A program made the position numbers and the translations under genes. Shown one piece after another: positions 35,702 to 45,514 of a DNA stretch of 64,000 nt. Numbering within the stretch: position 1 is the stretch's first letter; every line of letters starts with the position of its first letter. Source of the DNA: Candidatus Binataceae bacterium (GTDB lineage: Bacteria; Desulfobacterota; Binatia; Binatales; Binataceae); contig DASRHP010000014.1 of the NCBI GenBank assembly GCA_035650475.1, forward strand, positions 35,044-99,043, read 5' to 3'. Below the pieces are notes generated by a model. It was not told the origin of the DNA and made no database searches. It saw nothing but the letters and a program-made list of their open reading frames with translations.

Positions 35702-37095
35702 GCGAAGATACCCAGGCCACGGTCCTGGTGGTTGACGACGACCGCGAAATGGCGGATGTCGTCTGCGACGTGCTGCGCGAGGCCGGCTATCGCGCGCTGG
35801 CCGCCAACTCCGGCGCCGCGGCGCTCGAGTTGGCCCGCCAGGAAAGCCCCGACGTCCTGGTCTCGGACCTGCGCATGAGCGGGCTCAGCGGCCATCAGCT
35901 CCAGCTCGAACTCAAGCGCAGCGCGCCCAATCTGCCTGTGATCATTATCACCGCCTTCGGCTCGATACAGACTGCGGTCGAGTCGATGAAGCTGGGCGCG
36001 TTCGACTACATCACCAAGCCCTTCAGCAACGACGAGCTGCTGCTGGTGGTCTCGCGCGCGCTGGAGAACCGCAGCCTGCGCCAGGAAGTGCGCCGCCTGC
36101 GCGGCGAGCTGGCGCGCAGCTACGGCCTGCCCAACATCATCGCGGCCAATCCGCGGATGATGGGGGTGCTGGAGGTGCTCAAGCAGGTCGCCGACAGCCC
36201 GGCCAGCGTGCTCATCACCGGTGAGAGCGGCACCGGCAAGGATCTGCTCGCGCGCGCGCTGCACTTCGAGAGCTCGCGCCGCGAGGGTCCATTCGTGCCG
36301 ATCAACTGCGCGGCGATTCCCGACAACCTCATCGAGAGCGAGCTCTTCGGTCACGTGCGCGGCGCCTTCACCGACGCCCGCCAGAGCAAGACCGGGCTGT
36401 TCGTCGCCGCCCGCGGCGGCACGCTCTTCCTCGACGAGATTGGCGAGATGCCGCTGCCGTTGCAGGCCAAACTGCTGCGCGTGCTCGAGGACAAGAAGGT
36501 GCGCCCGGTGGGCGCCACCGAGGAGATTCCCATCGACGTGCGGATCGTCGCCGCCACCAACGCCGACCTCGAACCACTGATGGAACAGGGGCGCTTCCGC
36601 TCGGACCTCTACTACCGCCTCGCCACGCTGATGCTGGCGGTTCCGCCGCTGCGCGAACGCCCCGAGGACATCCCGCTCCTGGTCAAGCATTTCGTCGCGC
36701 GCGCGGCCGCCGAGGCAGGCAAGCCGCTGCCCGAGATCGAGCCGGCAGCGATCAGCGTGCTGATGCGCTACCGATGGCCGGGCAACGTGCGCGAGCTGCA
36801 CAACGCGCTCCAGAGCGCCGTCATCCTCTGCCGCGACGACCGCCTGACGGTCAAGGATCTCCCGCCGCGCGTCGCAGGCACGCGCACCGTCCCCAGCCGG
36901 ACGATCGAGGAGCTAGTCGACCGCAGGCTCAGCCTGGATCGGCTCGAGCGTGAGTACGTGCGCGCAGTCCTCAATTCGGTCGGCGGCAACAAGCGCGAAG
37001 CCGCCGCGATCCTCCAGATCGACCGCAAGACCCTCTATCGCAAGCTCGAAGAGCCTGAAGAGCCCGTCGAGCAAGCGCAAAGCAGAGCCGAGTAA
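35698..37095 (+). CDS. Sigma-54-dependent response regulator, NtrC family
   Basis: A 465-aa activator. Receiver: [10 protein letters not shown], phospho-Asp in [13 protein letters not shown], Thr in IIITAFGS, Lys in [14 protein letters not shown]+ domain: Walker [12 protein letters not shown], sigma-54 contact loop GAFTDA, Walker [13 protein letters not shown], arginine finger region [10 protein letters not shown]-terminal Fis-type helix-turn-helix: [20 protein letters not shown]. It drives sigma-54 promoters after phosphorylation by the upstream kinase. GTG start overlapping the kinase stop. Targets unknown. Confidence 0.96.
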   Translation: MSEDTQATVLVVDDDREMADVVCDVLREAGYRALAANSGAAALELARQESPDVLVSDLRMSGLSGHQLQLELKRSAPNLPVIIITAFGSIQTAVESMKLGAFDYITKPFSNDELLLVVSRALENRSLRQEVRRLRGELARSYGLPNIIAANPRMMGVLEVLKQVADSPASVLITGESGTGKDLLARALHFESSRREGPFVPINCAAIPDNLIESELFGHVRGAFTDARQSKTGLFVAARGGTLFLDEIGEMPLPLQAKLLRVLEDKKVRPVGATEEIPIDVRIVAATNADLEPLMEQGRFRSDLYYRLATLMLAVPPLRERPEDIPLLVKHFVARAAAEAGKPLPEIEPAAISVLMRYRWPGNVRELHNALQSAVILCRDDRLTVKDLPPRVAGTRTVPSRTIEELVDRRLSLDRLEREYVRAVLNSVGGNKREAAAILQIDRKTLYRKLEEPEEPVEQAQSRAE

Positions 37096-37261
37096 CGCGT
37101 CAGCGCGCGGCCAGCGCGCGCATTCGGCCTCGGTGCGGCGTTGCGCTTCGTGTCGTTTCAGTGGCGGCGGCGCGCCTGCGTTTGTTAAGTATTCTGCGTG
37201 GCCGCGCTTCGGCGCTTGCCGGGAGGCGGCGCGGAACACGCGTCATCGACGGAGGTGTGTG

Positions 37262-37648
37262 GTGAGCGGCGAGGCCAGGCGGACACAAACCGTTGCGATC
37301 GTCGGCGCGGCCGAGATGGACGCTGCGGTGGGCGCGCGGCCGGCGCGCGCGTGCTCGCCACGCTGGGCGGGCGCTCGGCCGCCAGCGGCGCGCGTGGGAC
37401 TGGCGCCTAGGCTGCGCGCCGAGCTTGCGCGCAGCCAGCCCGAGATATTGGCATGGATGGGCCCGAAGGTTCCGGCGACGTTCCACAAGGCCTGGCGCTG
37501 GGTTGCCGAGATGGAACAGATCGCTGAGTTTCTCGGCGCGCCCGGCGACGGCGCAGCGATCTATGCCGGAATGGCACGGCTGTACACGCGATTGTGCTAT
37601 AAGGCGACGGCTCGCGGCGTCCGCGACGCGCACGAACAAGCAACTTGA
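37262..37648 (+). pseudogene. Decayed 6PGDH/DUF1932-type NAD(P)-dependent oxidoreductase
   Basis: A 128-aa open frame, GTG 37262 with GGAGG six bases upstream. The start TQTVAIVGAAEMDAAVGARP resembles the GAGEMGAAVG dinucleotide-binding motif with two Gly lost. In the next segment the expected sequence (GARVLATLGGRSAASGARG) appears in another frame at about 37345-37405. The end, RAELARSQPEILAWMGPKVP through AYRWVAEME-like KAWRWVAEMEQIAEFLG, matches a DUF1932 C-terminal domain. About 150 central residues of a roughly 280-aa enzyme are missing. The ORF thus survives only by compensating shifts. Confidence 0.7.
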
Positions 37649-37685
37649 TCCTCGCGATCGGGAAGGAACAGGAACCCTAAACCGC

Positions 37686-38666
37686 ATGGCTGAAGTGAAA
37701 TTCGGAGTTTTTCTGCCGACCGGCGACTTCGCCGAGATGAAGCGCTCGGCGTTGCGCGCCGAGGCCGAGGGATTCTACTCGGTCTCCACCAACGACCATT
37801 TCTTCACCCCCTTCGGTTCGCCCGAGACTCCGCAACTGGAATGTTTCACGGCCCTGACCACGATTGCGGCCCTGACCAGTCGCATCCGTCTGGCGCCGGC
37901 CGTGGTCAACGCGTCGTTTCGCACACCGCCGATGCTCGCCAAGATAGCCTCGACCCTCGACCATGCGTGCAACGGACGCCTGACGCTGGGGCTGGGCGCG
38001 GGATGGAAACGCGATGAGTACGAGGCGCACAACTACCGCTATCCGTCGAACAGCGAACGGCTCGACCAGCTCGACGAGACGGTGGCCGTGCTCAAGGCGA
38101 TGTGGACGCAGCGGGCGCCCTCGTTTCGCGGACGCCACTTCGCGATCGACCACGCTTACAACAATCCGCGCCCGCTGCAGAAGCCGCATCCGCCGATCAT
38201 GCTCGGCGGCTCGGGGAGCAAGCTGCTGAAGATCGCAGCCGCCCACGCCGACGTGATCAACCTCATCCCGCCGATCTTCAACGGCAAGGACTTCATCAAC
38301 GACCCCCCGGCGGCGATAAAATTCGATATGGCTGAGCTCAAGCGCCGCATCGACATGCTGCACGGCTTCGCCCGCGCCGCCGGCCGCGACCCGCGCGCGA
38401 TCGAGGTCAGCGGGCTGAGCGTGGGATGCCTTTCACGCAGCGCCAATGATCCCGTGCTGCGCGCGACCGCCCAACAGATCGGCTTTGGCGACGTCGAGGC
38501 GGCGCGCCGAGCACCGGTGTTCCTGATGGGGACGCCGGAGCAGGTGCGGCGCGAGATCCGCACACGACTGGAACAGTTCGGGATGACCTGGCACATCATC
38601 TTCTTCGTCAACGACGAATCGCAGAGGCTGTTCGTCAAGGAAGTGATGCCGGAGTTCGCCCGCTAG
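37686..38666 (+). CDS. LLM-class oxidoreductase
   Basis: A 326-aa luciferase-like enzyme. KFGVFLPTGDFAEMKRSALR, TSRIRLAPAVVNASFRTPPM and CNGRLTLGLGAGWKRDEYEA are family blocks; the C-terminal GTPEQVRREIRTRLEQFGMT is typical of LLM proteins. Start ATG 37686. It lies 37 bases after the decayed oxidoreductase gene, so the two were probably cotranscribed. Cofactor FMN or F420 is not decidable by eye. Confidence 0.92.
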   Translation: MAEVKFGVFLPTGDFAEMKRSALRAEAEGFYSVSTNDHFFTPFGSPETPQLECFTALTTIAALTSRIRLAPAVVNASFRTPPMLAKIASTLDHACNGRLTLGLGAGWKRDEYEAHNYRYPSNSERLDQLDETVAVLKAMWTQRAPSFRGRHFAIDHAYNNPRPLQKPHPPIMLGGSGSKLLKIAAAHADVINLIPPIFNGKDFINDPPAAIKFDMAELKRRIDMLHGFARAAGRDPRAIEVSGLSVGCLSRSANDPVLRATAQQIGFGDVEAARRAPVFLMGTPEQVRREIRTRLEQFGMTWHIIFFVNDESQRLFVKEVMPEFAR

Positions 38667-38701
38667 GACACCGCAGCGTCGCCGCCCGCGCACGAAAATG
38701 C

Positions 38702-38730
38702 TTGACCGCCGGGATGCCCTGATCTATTCG
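38702..38730 (+). promoter_or_regulatory. Candidate promoter upstream of the SEC-C peptide gene
   Basis: TTGACC (38702-38707), 17 bp, TATTCG (38725-38730). It would start a transcript near 38737, either the leader of the SEC-C gene (190 bases) or a short RNA ending at the terminator-like structure at 38796. Confidence 0.35.
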
Positions 38731-38757
38731 GGCTCTTAGGTCGTTCGAGCGTTGCGC

Positions 38758-38796
38758 CCCCCGCTGCTTCGCCCTCCGATCGAGCGCGGGTTTTTT
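38758..38796 (+). terminator. Terminator-like hairpin with T6 in the SEC-C leader
   Basis: CCCCCGCT and AGCGCGGG pair over 8 positions with one C-C mismatch around a 17-nt loop, followed directly by TTTTTT (38791-38796). It could end the LLM operon, act as an attenuator, or end a small RNA of about 60 nt. Confidence 0.4.
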
Positions 38797-38926
38797 CCCA
38801 TGGGCCTCGTGCGTCTCACTTCGTTTTCGCGCCGATACGAATGCGGATCTCTGACGAGCGTGCCGCGACCTCCGCCGCTCGCCGCCGCGGATTCAAGAGC
38901 GAGACGACGTGAAGGAGGTTTCCGTC

Positions 38927-39001
38927 ATGCCGAAACCGAATGACAAATGTCCGTGCGGCTCGGGCAAGCTCTACAAGGACTGCTGCGGCAAGGGAAAATA
39001 G
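38927..39001 (+). CDS. 24-aa SEC-C zinc-binding peptide
   Basis: ATG 38927, stop TAG at 38999-39001, preceded by AAGGAGG nine bases upstream. The peptide starts MPKPNDKCPCGSGKLYKDCC and ends GKGK. CPCGSGKLYKDCC is the full SEC-C motif (CxCGSGKKxKxCC), the zinc-binding SecB/ribosome contact module found at the SecA C-terminus. Here it makes up nearly the whole protein. Small stand-alone SEC-C proteins occur in other genomes. It is too short for standard gene calling. Confidence 0.9.
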   Translation: MPKPNDKCPCGSGKLYKDCCGKGK

Positions 39002-39138
39002 CGGCGCGAACCGGGGCTTGAGCTGCAAGTTCACAAGCGCGTGAGGAGGACGCTTTCTCCTGCGGCCGGGTCGCCGCCGCGCCTTCCTCTACGCGCTCTC
39101 CCGCCTCCCCCGTTTCCGCTCGGAGGATCGGGACCCTG

Positions 39139-40143
39139 CTAGCCGCGGGCAGGCGCCGCGGAGTATGGCGGGCGCACGCTGTCGCCGAGCAGCGCCTGCG
39201 CGCCGCGCAGCGCCTCCTCGGTTTCACGCAGCAGGCCGGCGAACACCTCGGCGGCGGGCTTGATCTCGCGGATCAGCCCTGAGCCCTGGCCGGCCGGCAT
39301 AAAGGTACGCTCGGGGTCGGCGCTCGTCCCCGGTCTTCCGCTGAATCCCATCACGCCGTTCTTGTACGACACCACGACCTGCTCCGGGTACGGCTTGATC
39401 CGCGCCGGCTCGCGCTCCCACTCCATCACGTAGCGGTTGCGGATCACGCGGCAGGTCTTGCCGGTGAAGCACCGCGTGCGCAGCGTCGAATCCTCGCGCG
39501 CGGCCACGATCGATCGGCGATAGGCGTCAGCCGCCTGCGCCTCGGGCGTGGCGATGAAGCGCGTGCCGATCACGACGCCCTGCGCGCCCATCGTGAGCAG
39601 CGCCGCGATCTGGCTGCCGTGCGCGATTCCGCCGGCGGCGAGCACCGGCAGCCGCACCGCGCGCAGCATCTGCGGCAGCAGCGACATCAGGCCAATCTCG
39701 CCGGTATGGCCGCCGGCCTCGGTGCCCTGCGCGACCACCACGTCGGCGCCGGCGGCCTGCGCCTTCTCGCCGTGATGGACCTTGCCGCACATCACGACCA
39801 CCTTCATGCCGTGCGCGTGCATGGTCTGAATGAACTCGGCGGGCACGGCGAGCCCGGCGACGAAGATTTTTACCTTCTCCTCGATCAGCACCGGCATGTG
39901 CGGGCGCATCAGGTCGGGGATAGGCGCGAGCAGATCGACGGCGAACGGCTTGTCGGTCAGTTCGCGGGTCTTGCGGATTTCCGCGCGCAGCTCCTCCGGC
40001 GAGCATCCCGCGGCCCCGATTACACCGAGGCCGCCGGCGTTGGAGATTGCGGCGACCAGCCGATGCATCGCGACCCCGCCCATCCCGGCGAGCACGATCG
40101 GATACTGGATGCCGAAGTAGTCGCAAATCGAAGTTCGAATCAC
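39139..40143 (-). CDS. Nitronate monooxygenase (2-nitropropane dioxygenase family)
   Basis: A 334-aa FMN TIM-barrel. YPIVLAGMGGVAMHRLVAAI, NAGGLGVIGAAGCSPEEL, the FMN/active-site block VVVAQGTEAGGHTGEIGLMS and VLAAGGIAHGSQIAALLTMG are all characteristic. Such enzymes oxidise alkyl nitronates; many members with this architecture are general FMN oxidoreductases. GTG 40143 is preferred, with GGAGG 9 bases upstream; a further upstream start adds a basic stretch. Confidence 0.93.
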   Translation of the reverse strand: MIRTSICDYFGIQYPIVLAGMGGVAMHRLVAAISNAGGLGVIGAAGCSPEELRAEIRKTRELTDKPFAVDLLAPIPDLMRPHMPVLIEEKVKIFVAGLAVPAEFIQTMHAHGMKVVVMCGKVHHGEKAQAAGADVVVAQGTEAGGHTGEIGLMSLLPQMLRAVRLPVLAAGGIAHGSQIAALLTMGAQGVVIGTRFIATPEAQAADAYRRSIVAAREDSTLRTRCFTGKTCRVIRNRYVMEWEREPARIKPYPEQVVVSYKNGVMGFSGRPGTSADPERTFMPAGQGSGLIREIKPAAEVFAGLLRETEEALRGAQALLGDSVRPPYSAAPARG

Positions 40144-40289
40144 CGCTTGGTTCCTCCGCGAGCGCTGCGCGTGATGGGTCGGCGGCCTTGCGCTCCCCCG
40201 GCGCAGGCAGCTTTGCATGAGCTCGATCTTACATACAATGCAATCGTGGCACAGGATTCAGCCCGTGTCGGCGCCGCCGCTCGCGCATA

Positions 40290-41600
40290 TCAGTATGGAT
40301 AGAACACGAAGAACAGCAGCGAGAGCGCGGAGAGCGCCCACAGGCCCGGGCGCACTTCGCCGCCGCGCCCGGCGGCGAGCTTGAACAGCGGGTAGAGCAC
40401 AAAGCCGGCGGTAATGCCGACGCCGATGTTGTAGGTGAAGCTCATCAGGGCGATTATCGCGAAAGCCGGCAGCAGCTCGGTGTAGTCGTCGAAATCGATC
40501 TTCGCGATCGGCGCGACCATCATCGCGCCAACGATCACCAGCGCCGGGCCGTACGCCTGCGGCGGAATCGCGGTCACCGTCGGCGCGAAGAACAGCGAGA
40601 CCGCGAACAGCGCCGCCGTCGCGACTGCGGTCAGCCCCGTGCGCCCGCCGGCGCTGACACCCGCCGCCGACTCGATATAGGCGCCGGCAGTGGTGGTGCC
40701 GACCAGAGCGGCAAACACGGTCGCCAGCGCGTCGGCCATCATCGGCCGTTCGATCTGCGGCAGATGGCCGCGCTCGTCGAGCAGGCCCGCGCGCGCGGCG
40801 ACACCGACCAGCGTGCCCAGCGTGTCGATCAGCGCCATCACGAAGATCGTCAGCAGCACGCCGAAGAAGCCCCATCCGCGCGCCCGTCCGAAGTCGAGCT
40901 GGAAAAGGATCGGCGCGGGGCTGGGCGGCGCGCCGACCCATCGATGCGGCGCGCGGGCGACGCCTGCCGCAAATGCCGCCGCCGAGGCGAGCAGGATGCC
41001 GAGCAGGATTGCGCCGGGCACGCGCCACAGAATGAGCAGCGCGATCAAAACGAAGCCGCCGATCGCAATCATCACGGCCGGCGAGTTGAGCGCGCCCAGC
41101 CTGACCGGCGCGCCCGGCATGCCGAGCGCAACTATGCCCGCCTCGTTGAGCCCGATGAAGGTAAGAAACAGCCCGATGCCGGCGGCGAAGCTGTAGCGCA
41201 GCCCGGCCGGCACCGCCTCGGTCATCCACTGCCGCACCCGCGCGACGGTCAGCGCGGTAAACAGCACGCCCGCGATGAACACCGCGCCCAGCGCCTCCTG
41301 CCATCGGTAGCCCAGCACGCGCACCACCGTGTAGGCGACGAAGGCGTTCTCGCCCATGTAAGGAGCGATCGCGAAGGGACGGTTGGCGTACAGCCCCATG
41401 ATGAGCGTGCCGAAGATCGCGGTCATCACCGTCGCCACCATCGAGGGGCCCTCGGGGATGCCCGCGGCTTTCAGGATCGCGGGGTTGACCGCGATGATGT
41501 ACGCCATTGTGACGAACGTGGTCACGCCGGCCATCAGCTCGCGCCACACGCTGGTGCCGGCCTGCTCAAGGCCGAAGAATGCCGAGATTCGCGCCCGCAC
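40290..41600 (-). CDS. NCS2-family purine permease (AzgA-like)
   Basis: A 436-aa inner-membrane transporter with 12-14 helices. GVTTFVTMAYIIAVNPAIL near the N-terminus, IAPYMGENAFVAYTVVRVLG and LGTLVGVAARAGLLDERG are conserved in the AzgA adenine/guanine/hypoxanthine permeases. ALVGTTTAGAYIESAAGVSA is the family motif in helix 10. GTG 41600 has GGGGAGGG seven bases upstream and begins VRARISAFFGLE, so it is chosen over a GTG 36 bases earlier. Confidence 0.9.
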   Translation of the reverse strand: MRARISAFFGLEQAGTSVWRELMAGVTTFVTMAYIIAVNPAILKAAGIPEGPSMVATVMTAIFGTLIMGLYANRPFAIAPYMGENAFVAYTVVRVLGYRWQEALGAVFIAGVLFTALTVARVRQWMTEAVPAGLRYSFAAGIGLFLTFIGLNEAGIVALGMPGAPVRLGALNSPAVMIAIGGFVLIALLILWRVPGAILLGILLASAAAFAAGVARAPHRWVGAPPSPAPILFQLDFGRARGWGFFGVLLTIFVMALIDTLGTLVGVAARAGLLDERGHLPQIERPMMADALATVFAALVGTTTAGAYIESAAGVSAGGRTGLTAVATAALFAVSLFFAPTVTAIPPQAYGPALVIVGAMMVAPIAKIDFDDYTELLPAFAIIALMSFTYNIGVGITAGFVLYPLFKLAAGRGGEVRPGLWALSALSLLFFVFYPY

Positions 41601-41734
41601 TCGATGCCCTCCCCTGCCCGTCGGCTCGACGGCCACCGCCGGGCCGGGCCCAGCTTATCTTTGCGGACGCGGTTTTCCAGCGGCGCTGGCGATGCGCGGC
41701 GCTTGATGAGAAAATCGCGGGCGGAGCCGTGATC

Positions 41735-42976
41735 ATGGACAACACGACGTCGATTCCGGAACCGCAACGCGCGGCCGAGCGGCGCGCGCCGCGCACGCTC
41801 GCCGTCGATATCGGCGGCACCGGCATCAAGGCCGAGCTGCTCGACGAACACGGGCGCCCGCTGACCGAGCGTGCGCGCATCGCGACGCCGAAGAAGGCCA
41901 CCCCGCGCAAGGTGATCGCCGTCGTGCGCAAGCTCGCCCGCACGTGCGGCGCCTTCGACCGCGTCTCGGTCGGTTTCCCCGGCGTGATCAAGAACGGCGT
42001 GGTCTATACGGCGCCCAACCTGGGCAGCGGATGGAACGACTTCGACCTCCAGCGCGAACTGGGCCGCGCGCTCAAGCGCCCGGTGCGGATCGCAAACGAC
42101 GCCGACGTCCAGGGGCTGGGTGTAATCTCGGGCCGCGGCGTTGAGCTGGTGATCACGCTCGGCACCGGTTTCGGCTCGGTTATCTTCGTTGACGGGCACC
42201 GCATCCACCTCGAACTCGCCCACCATCCGTTTCGCAAGGGCAAGACCTACGAGGACGAACTCGGCCATCGCGCGCTCAAGAAAAAGGGCAAGGCGCGATG
42301 GAACCGGCGACTGCGCGAGGCTATCGACGATCTAAAGCAAACCTTTAATTACGACCGGCTGTTCATCGGCGGCGGCAACGCTCGGTACATCCGTTTTGAC
42401 CTGCCCGCCGACGTCAAAGTGATCAGCAACGAGGAAGGGCTGCTCGGCGGAATCAAGCTGTGGCAAGAGCCACAGCGCAAGGGCACATTTCGCCGCCGCG
42501 CCGCCGCACTATCGACGGAGAAGCGGCCGGCGAGCACCCGTGCGGTTACGACAGGCAAGGTCAGCGCCGGAGTGGGGCCGGCGGTAGTCAAGCCTGCGCT
42601 CGCGGCTATCAAGGCTTCGCCCGCAGGATCCAAATCGGCAACCGCGGCGCGCAAAAGGGCGGCGCCGGCCACCAAGGCCACCGCTGCTACGGCTAAACGG
42701 GCCGCCGCGGCTACGATGCCCGCTGCGGCGGTGGCAAAGGCGGCGGTGGCAGCGGCGAGGCTCGGAGCCGCGGCGGCGAAGATCGCAGCGGCGGAGGCTG
42801 CGGCGATGGCGTCGAAGGCTAAGATGGCTGCGCGCACCGAAAGGCAGCTCGCAGGCGCCGACGGACCAGCATCGGCGCGCAGCGCCGATACACCGGGCGA
42901 AACGGCCGCCGCCAATCTTCCATCGAAAGCGCCTGATCCTCCCGGTAGTTTGGGGGCAGCGAATGAGGGGCGGTGA
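41735..42976 (+). CDS. ROK-family (polyphosphate-glucokinase-like) kinase with histone-like tail
   Basis: A 413-aa protein. Residues 20-250 are a ROK sugar kinase: TLAVDIGGTGIKAELLDEHG (phosphate loop), FPGVIKNGVVYTAPNLGSGW, the NDADVQGLG catalytic Asp region and ITLGTGFGSVIFVDG, in the arrangement of polyphosphate glucokinases. After about 255 there is a 150-residue tail of Ala, Lys, Thr and Pro (KRAAPATKATAATAKRAAAA), like histone H1 C-termini. Such tails bind nucleic acid or polyanions; polyphosphate binding is an attractive inference. It overlaps xerD by GTGA. Confidence 0.88.
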   Translation: MDNTTSIPEPQRAAERRAPRTLAVDIGGTGIKAELLDEHGRPLTERARIATPKKATPRKVIAVVRKLARTCGAFDRVSVGFPGVIKNGVVYTAPNLGSGWNDFDLQRELGRALKRPVRIANDADVQGLGVISGRGVELVITLGTGFGSVIFVDGHRIHLELAHHPFRKGKTYEDELGHRALKKKGKARWNRRLREAIDDLKQTFNYDRLFIGGGNARYIRFDLPADVKVISNEEGLLGGIKLWQEPQRKGTFRRRAAALSTEKRPASTRAVTTGKVSAGVGPAVVKPALAAIKASPAGSKSATAARKRAAPATKATAATAKRAAAATMPAAAVAKAAVAAARLGAAAAKIAAAEAAAMASKAKMAARTERQLAGADGPASARSADTPGETAAANLPSKAPDPPGSLGAANEGR

Positions 42977-43938
42977 AAAGGGCGGCAGTGGCTGAACGCG
43001 ACCCAAGCACGACGGCGGCGCAATGGGATGCGATTATCGAGCGCCATCTCGACCGCCTGCGCGTCGAACGCGGCCTTGGCAACAACTCGATCGAGGCTTA
43101 CGCGCGCGACCTGCGCGACTTCCACGAATACTGTGCTGAGCATGAGATCACGCCGGCGGCGCTCGGCACGCGCGTCGTCAGCGGGTACCTCGAACGGATG
43201 GGGCAGCGCGGGATGGCGGTCGCAAGCCAGCGCCGCCATCTGGCGAGCATCCGCGGCCTCGTGCGCGAGCTGCTCGACGCCCACATCCTTGAGCGCGACC
43301 CGGCCGCCGCGGTCAAGCTCCGGCCTCATCCGCGCTCCCTGCCCCGCACGCTTTCCCGGCGCGATATCGAGATTCTGCTCGACGCGATCGATACGACGAC
43401 GCTGCGCGGCAAGCGCGACCGCGCGATGCTCGAGCTGGCCTACGGATGCGGCCTGCGGGTTTCCGAACTTGTCGGGCTGCGGCTGGGCCAGGTCAACCTC
43501 GCCGAGCGGGTGGTGATCGTGATGGGCAAGGGCGGCAAGGAGCGGGTGGTGCCGATCGGCAAGGCGGCCGTTCGCGCACTCAAAGGCTACCTCATTGCGC
43601 GCGCCGAGGAGGCGGCGCGCAATTCGCGCGCGGCAAGACCCGGCGCGGCGCTCTTCATCAGCCGGCTCGGTCGCGCGATGACACGCCAGGGGTTTTTCAA
43701 GGCGCTCAAAGGGTGGGCAGCGGCGCAACCGCGGCTTGGATGGGTCAGTCCGCATACGTTGCGCCACTGCTTCGCGACCCATCTGCTGGAGGGCGGCGCG
43801 GACCTGCGCGCGGTGCAGGAGATGCTCGGCCACAGCGACATCTCGACCACCCAGATCTACACCCATCTCTCGCGCAGCCATCTGCGCAAGGTCCATCGCA
43901 CGTTCCATCCCCGCGCTCGCTATCCCGAGCCCGCCTGA
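42973..43938 (+). CDS. xerD: Tyrosine recombinase XerD/XerC
   Basis: A 321-aa site-specific recombinase that resolves chromosome dimers at dif. N-terminal SAM-like domain ([20 protein letters not shown]). Catalytic residues: Arg in [15 protein letters not shown], Lys in [14 protein letters not shown], HxxR in [20 protein letters not shown], His in [10 protein letters not shown] and Tyr in [11 protein letters not shown] start overlapping the kinase stop. The xerD, M50, scpA, scpB order places it with segregation genes. Confidence 0.94.
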   Translation: MKRAAVAERDPSTTAAQWDAIIERHLDRLRVERGLGNNSIEAYARDLRDFHEYCAEHEITPAALGTRVVSGYLERMGQRGMAVASQRRHLASIRGLVRELLDAHILERDPAAAVKLRPHPRSLPRTLSRRDIEILLDAIDTTTLRGKRDRAMLELAYGCGLRVSELVGLRLGQVNLAERVVIVMGKGGKERVVPIGKAAVRALKGYLIARAEEAARNSRAARPGAALFISRLGRAMTRQGFFKALKGWAAAQPRLGWVSPHTLRHCFATHLLEGGADLRAVQEMLGHSDISTTQIYTHLSRSHLRKVHRTFHPRARYPEPA

Positions 43939-43954
43939 GGCGGCGACGAACCGG

Positions 43955-44602
43955 ATGCCGAACGTCACGTCGTTCATCGTCGAGCTTTCGATCTGGGCGG
44001 TGCCCACGGTCTTTGCAATCGTGCTGCACGAAGTGATGCACGGCTACGTGGCGCACGCGCTGGGCGACGACACCGCGGCGCGCGCCGGGCGGCTGACGCT
44101 CAACCCGCTGAACCACGTCGATCCGCTCGGCACCGTGATCCTGCCCGCGCTGCTCCTGTTCCTGCATCTGCCGGTGTTCGGCTACGCCAAGCCGGTGCCA
44201 GTCGATTTTCGCCGGCTCTCGCCGCGGCGCGCGGGGATGATCGCGGTCGCGGCGGCGGGTCCGCTGACCAACTTCGCGCTGGCGGCGGCGAGCGCCGCGC
44301 TGCTGCGGCGGGTCGCACCGTACATCGATGCGCCATGGGGCGAGATTGTGGCGCTGCCGATCGCGCTGATGCTGCGCGCGTCCGTCGTCATCAATATCGT
44401 GCTCGCGGTCTTCAACCTGCTCCCGCTGCTGCCGCTCGACGGTGGGCGGGTGGTGGTTGGCGTTTTGCCGCTCGGCGCCGCACGCGCCTTCGCCCGTCTG
44501 GAGCCGTACGGATTTCTGATATTGTTTGCGCTGCTGTATACGAACGCGGTAGATGCGGTAATCAATCCGGTGATCAACGCGATCGCACGGGTGCTGCTGT
44601 GA
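43955..44602 (+). CDS. M50-family site-2 protease-like membrane metalloprotease
   Basis: A 215-aa integral membrane protein. [20 protein letters not shown] has the zinc motif HExxH and [15 protein letters not shown] the third ligand in the LxPLDGGR motif, both lying in hydrophobic helices. It is the short S2P type often found next to scpA in bacteria. Substrate is unknown. It overlaps the scpA start by GTGA and starts 16 bases after the xerD stop. Confidence 0.92.
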   Translation: MPNVTSFIVELSIWAVPTVFAIVLHEVMHGYVAHALGDDTAARAGRLTLNPLNHVDPLGTVILPALLLFLHLPVFGYAKPVPVDFRRLSPRRAGMIAVAAAGPLTNFALAAASAALLRRVAPYIDAPWGEIVALPIALMLRASVVINIVLAVFNLLPLLPLDGGRVVVGVLPLGAARAFARLEPYGFLILFALLYTNAVDAVINPVINAIARVLL

Positions 44603-45462
44603 GCGACGCGCCCGAAACCACGGCGGCGCGCCCCGAGGCGGGCCCGCGCTTCAGGCTCCCCATCTACGAGGGGCCGCTTGACCTCCTGCTCCATCTGATC
44701 AAGCGCGCCGAGCTCGACCCACGCGACGTGACCGCCAGCGTGATCACCGAACAGTATCTCGCCTACCTGGAGCTGCTCGATTCGCTCAACCTCGACATCG
44801 CCGGCGAGTACCTGGTGATGGCGGCGACGCTGCTGCTCATCAAGTCGTTCTCCCTGCTGCCACATCCGGGCGCCGAAGAGCTCGAAGAGGCCGAGGAGCT
44901 CAAACGCGACCTCGTCGAGCGTCTACTCGAGTACCAGCGCTATCGCGAAGCGGCCGACAAGCTTGCCGAGCGCCCGCTCCTGGGCCGCGACGTCTTCGCC
45001 ACGCCCGGCGAGCGGCTGCCTGCGGAGGAGAACGCCGGGCCAAACTTCAACGTTTCGATCTTCGACCTGGTCGAAGCGATGGCGGCGGTGCTCAAGCGGC
45101 TGGGCGAGGCGACACCGCGCGCGATCGAGCTGCGCGACATTCCGGTCGCCCAATGCATCCCGCGCATCATGGGCGCGCTCGAGGCGGGCGGCGCGGTTGA
45201 ATTCGCCGCGCTGTTCGAGGATTTTCACGACCGCCCGCTGGTAATCGCGACCTTCATCGCGTTGCTCGAACTGATTCGCCAGGGCAAGGTCCGTGCGTTT
45301 CAGGAGCGCCGCTTCGGACCCATCCTGCTCGAGCGGCGCGAGCCGCCGGCCGCGGCGGATGCGCTCCGGTCGTCGGCCGGCGAACCGTCGCCATCCGCAG
45401 ACGACCCACCGCCGTCTGCAGGCCAAGAACCCTCATCGGACGGCGGCGAGCGGGAGCAATAA
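44599..45462 (+). CDS. scpA: ScpA, kleisin subunit of SMC condensin
   Basis: A 287-aa kleisin that bridges SMC heads. FRLPIYEGPLDLLLHLIKRA is the diagnostic N-terminal block, EYLVMAATLLLIKSFSLLP follows, and the C-terminal winged helix contains ATFIALLELIRQGKVRAFQE. The last 40 residues are Pro/Ser-rich and probably disordered. GTG start overlapping the M50 stop; scpB follows 52 bases on. Confidence 0.95.
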   Translation: MSDAPETTAARPEAGPRFRLPIYEGPLDLLLHLIKRAELDPRDVTASVITEQYLAYLELLDSLNLDIAGEYLVMAATLLLIKSFSLLPHPGAEELEEAEELKRDLVERLLEYQRYREAADKLAERPLLGRDVFATPGERLPAEENAGPNFNVSIFDLVEAMAAVLKRLGEATPRAIELRDIPVAQCIPRIMGALEAGGAVEFAALFEDFHDRPLVIATFIALLELIRQGKVRAFQERRFGPILLERREPPAAADALRSSAGEPSPSADDPPPSAGQEPSSDGGEREQ

Positions 45463-45514
45463 GCGGCGGCGGACGTGGCAAGGCGGCGCGCGCTGAACCG
45501 GCGCGCGGGGAAAG

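Noticed and set aside
42349..44007. 552-aa minus-strand open frame
   Set aside because: Antisense to the ROK kinase and xerD, both with catalytic motifs.
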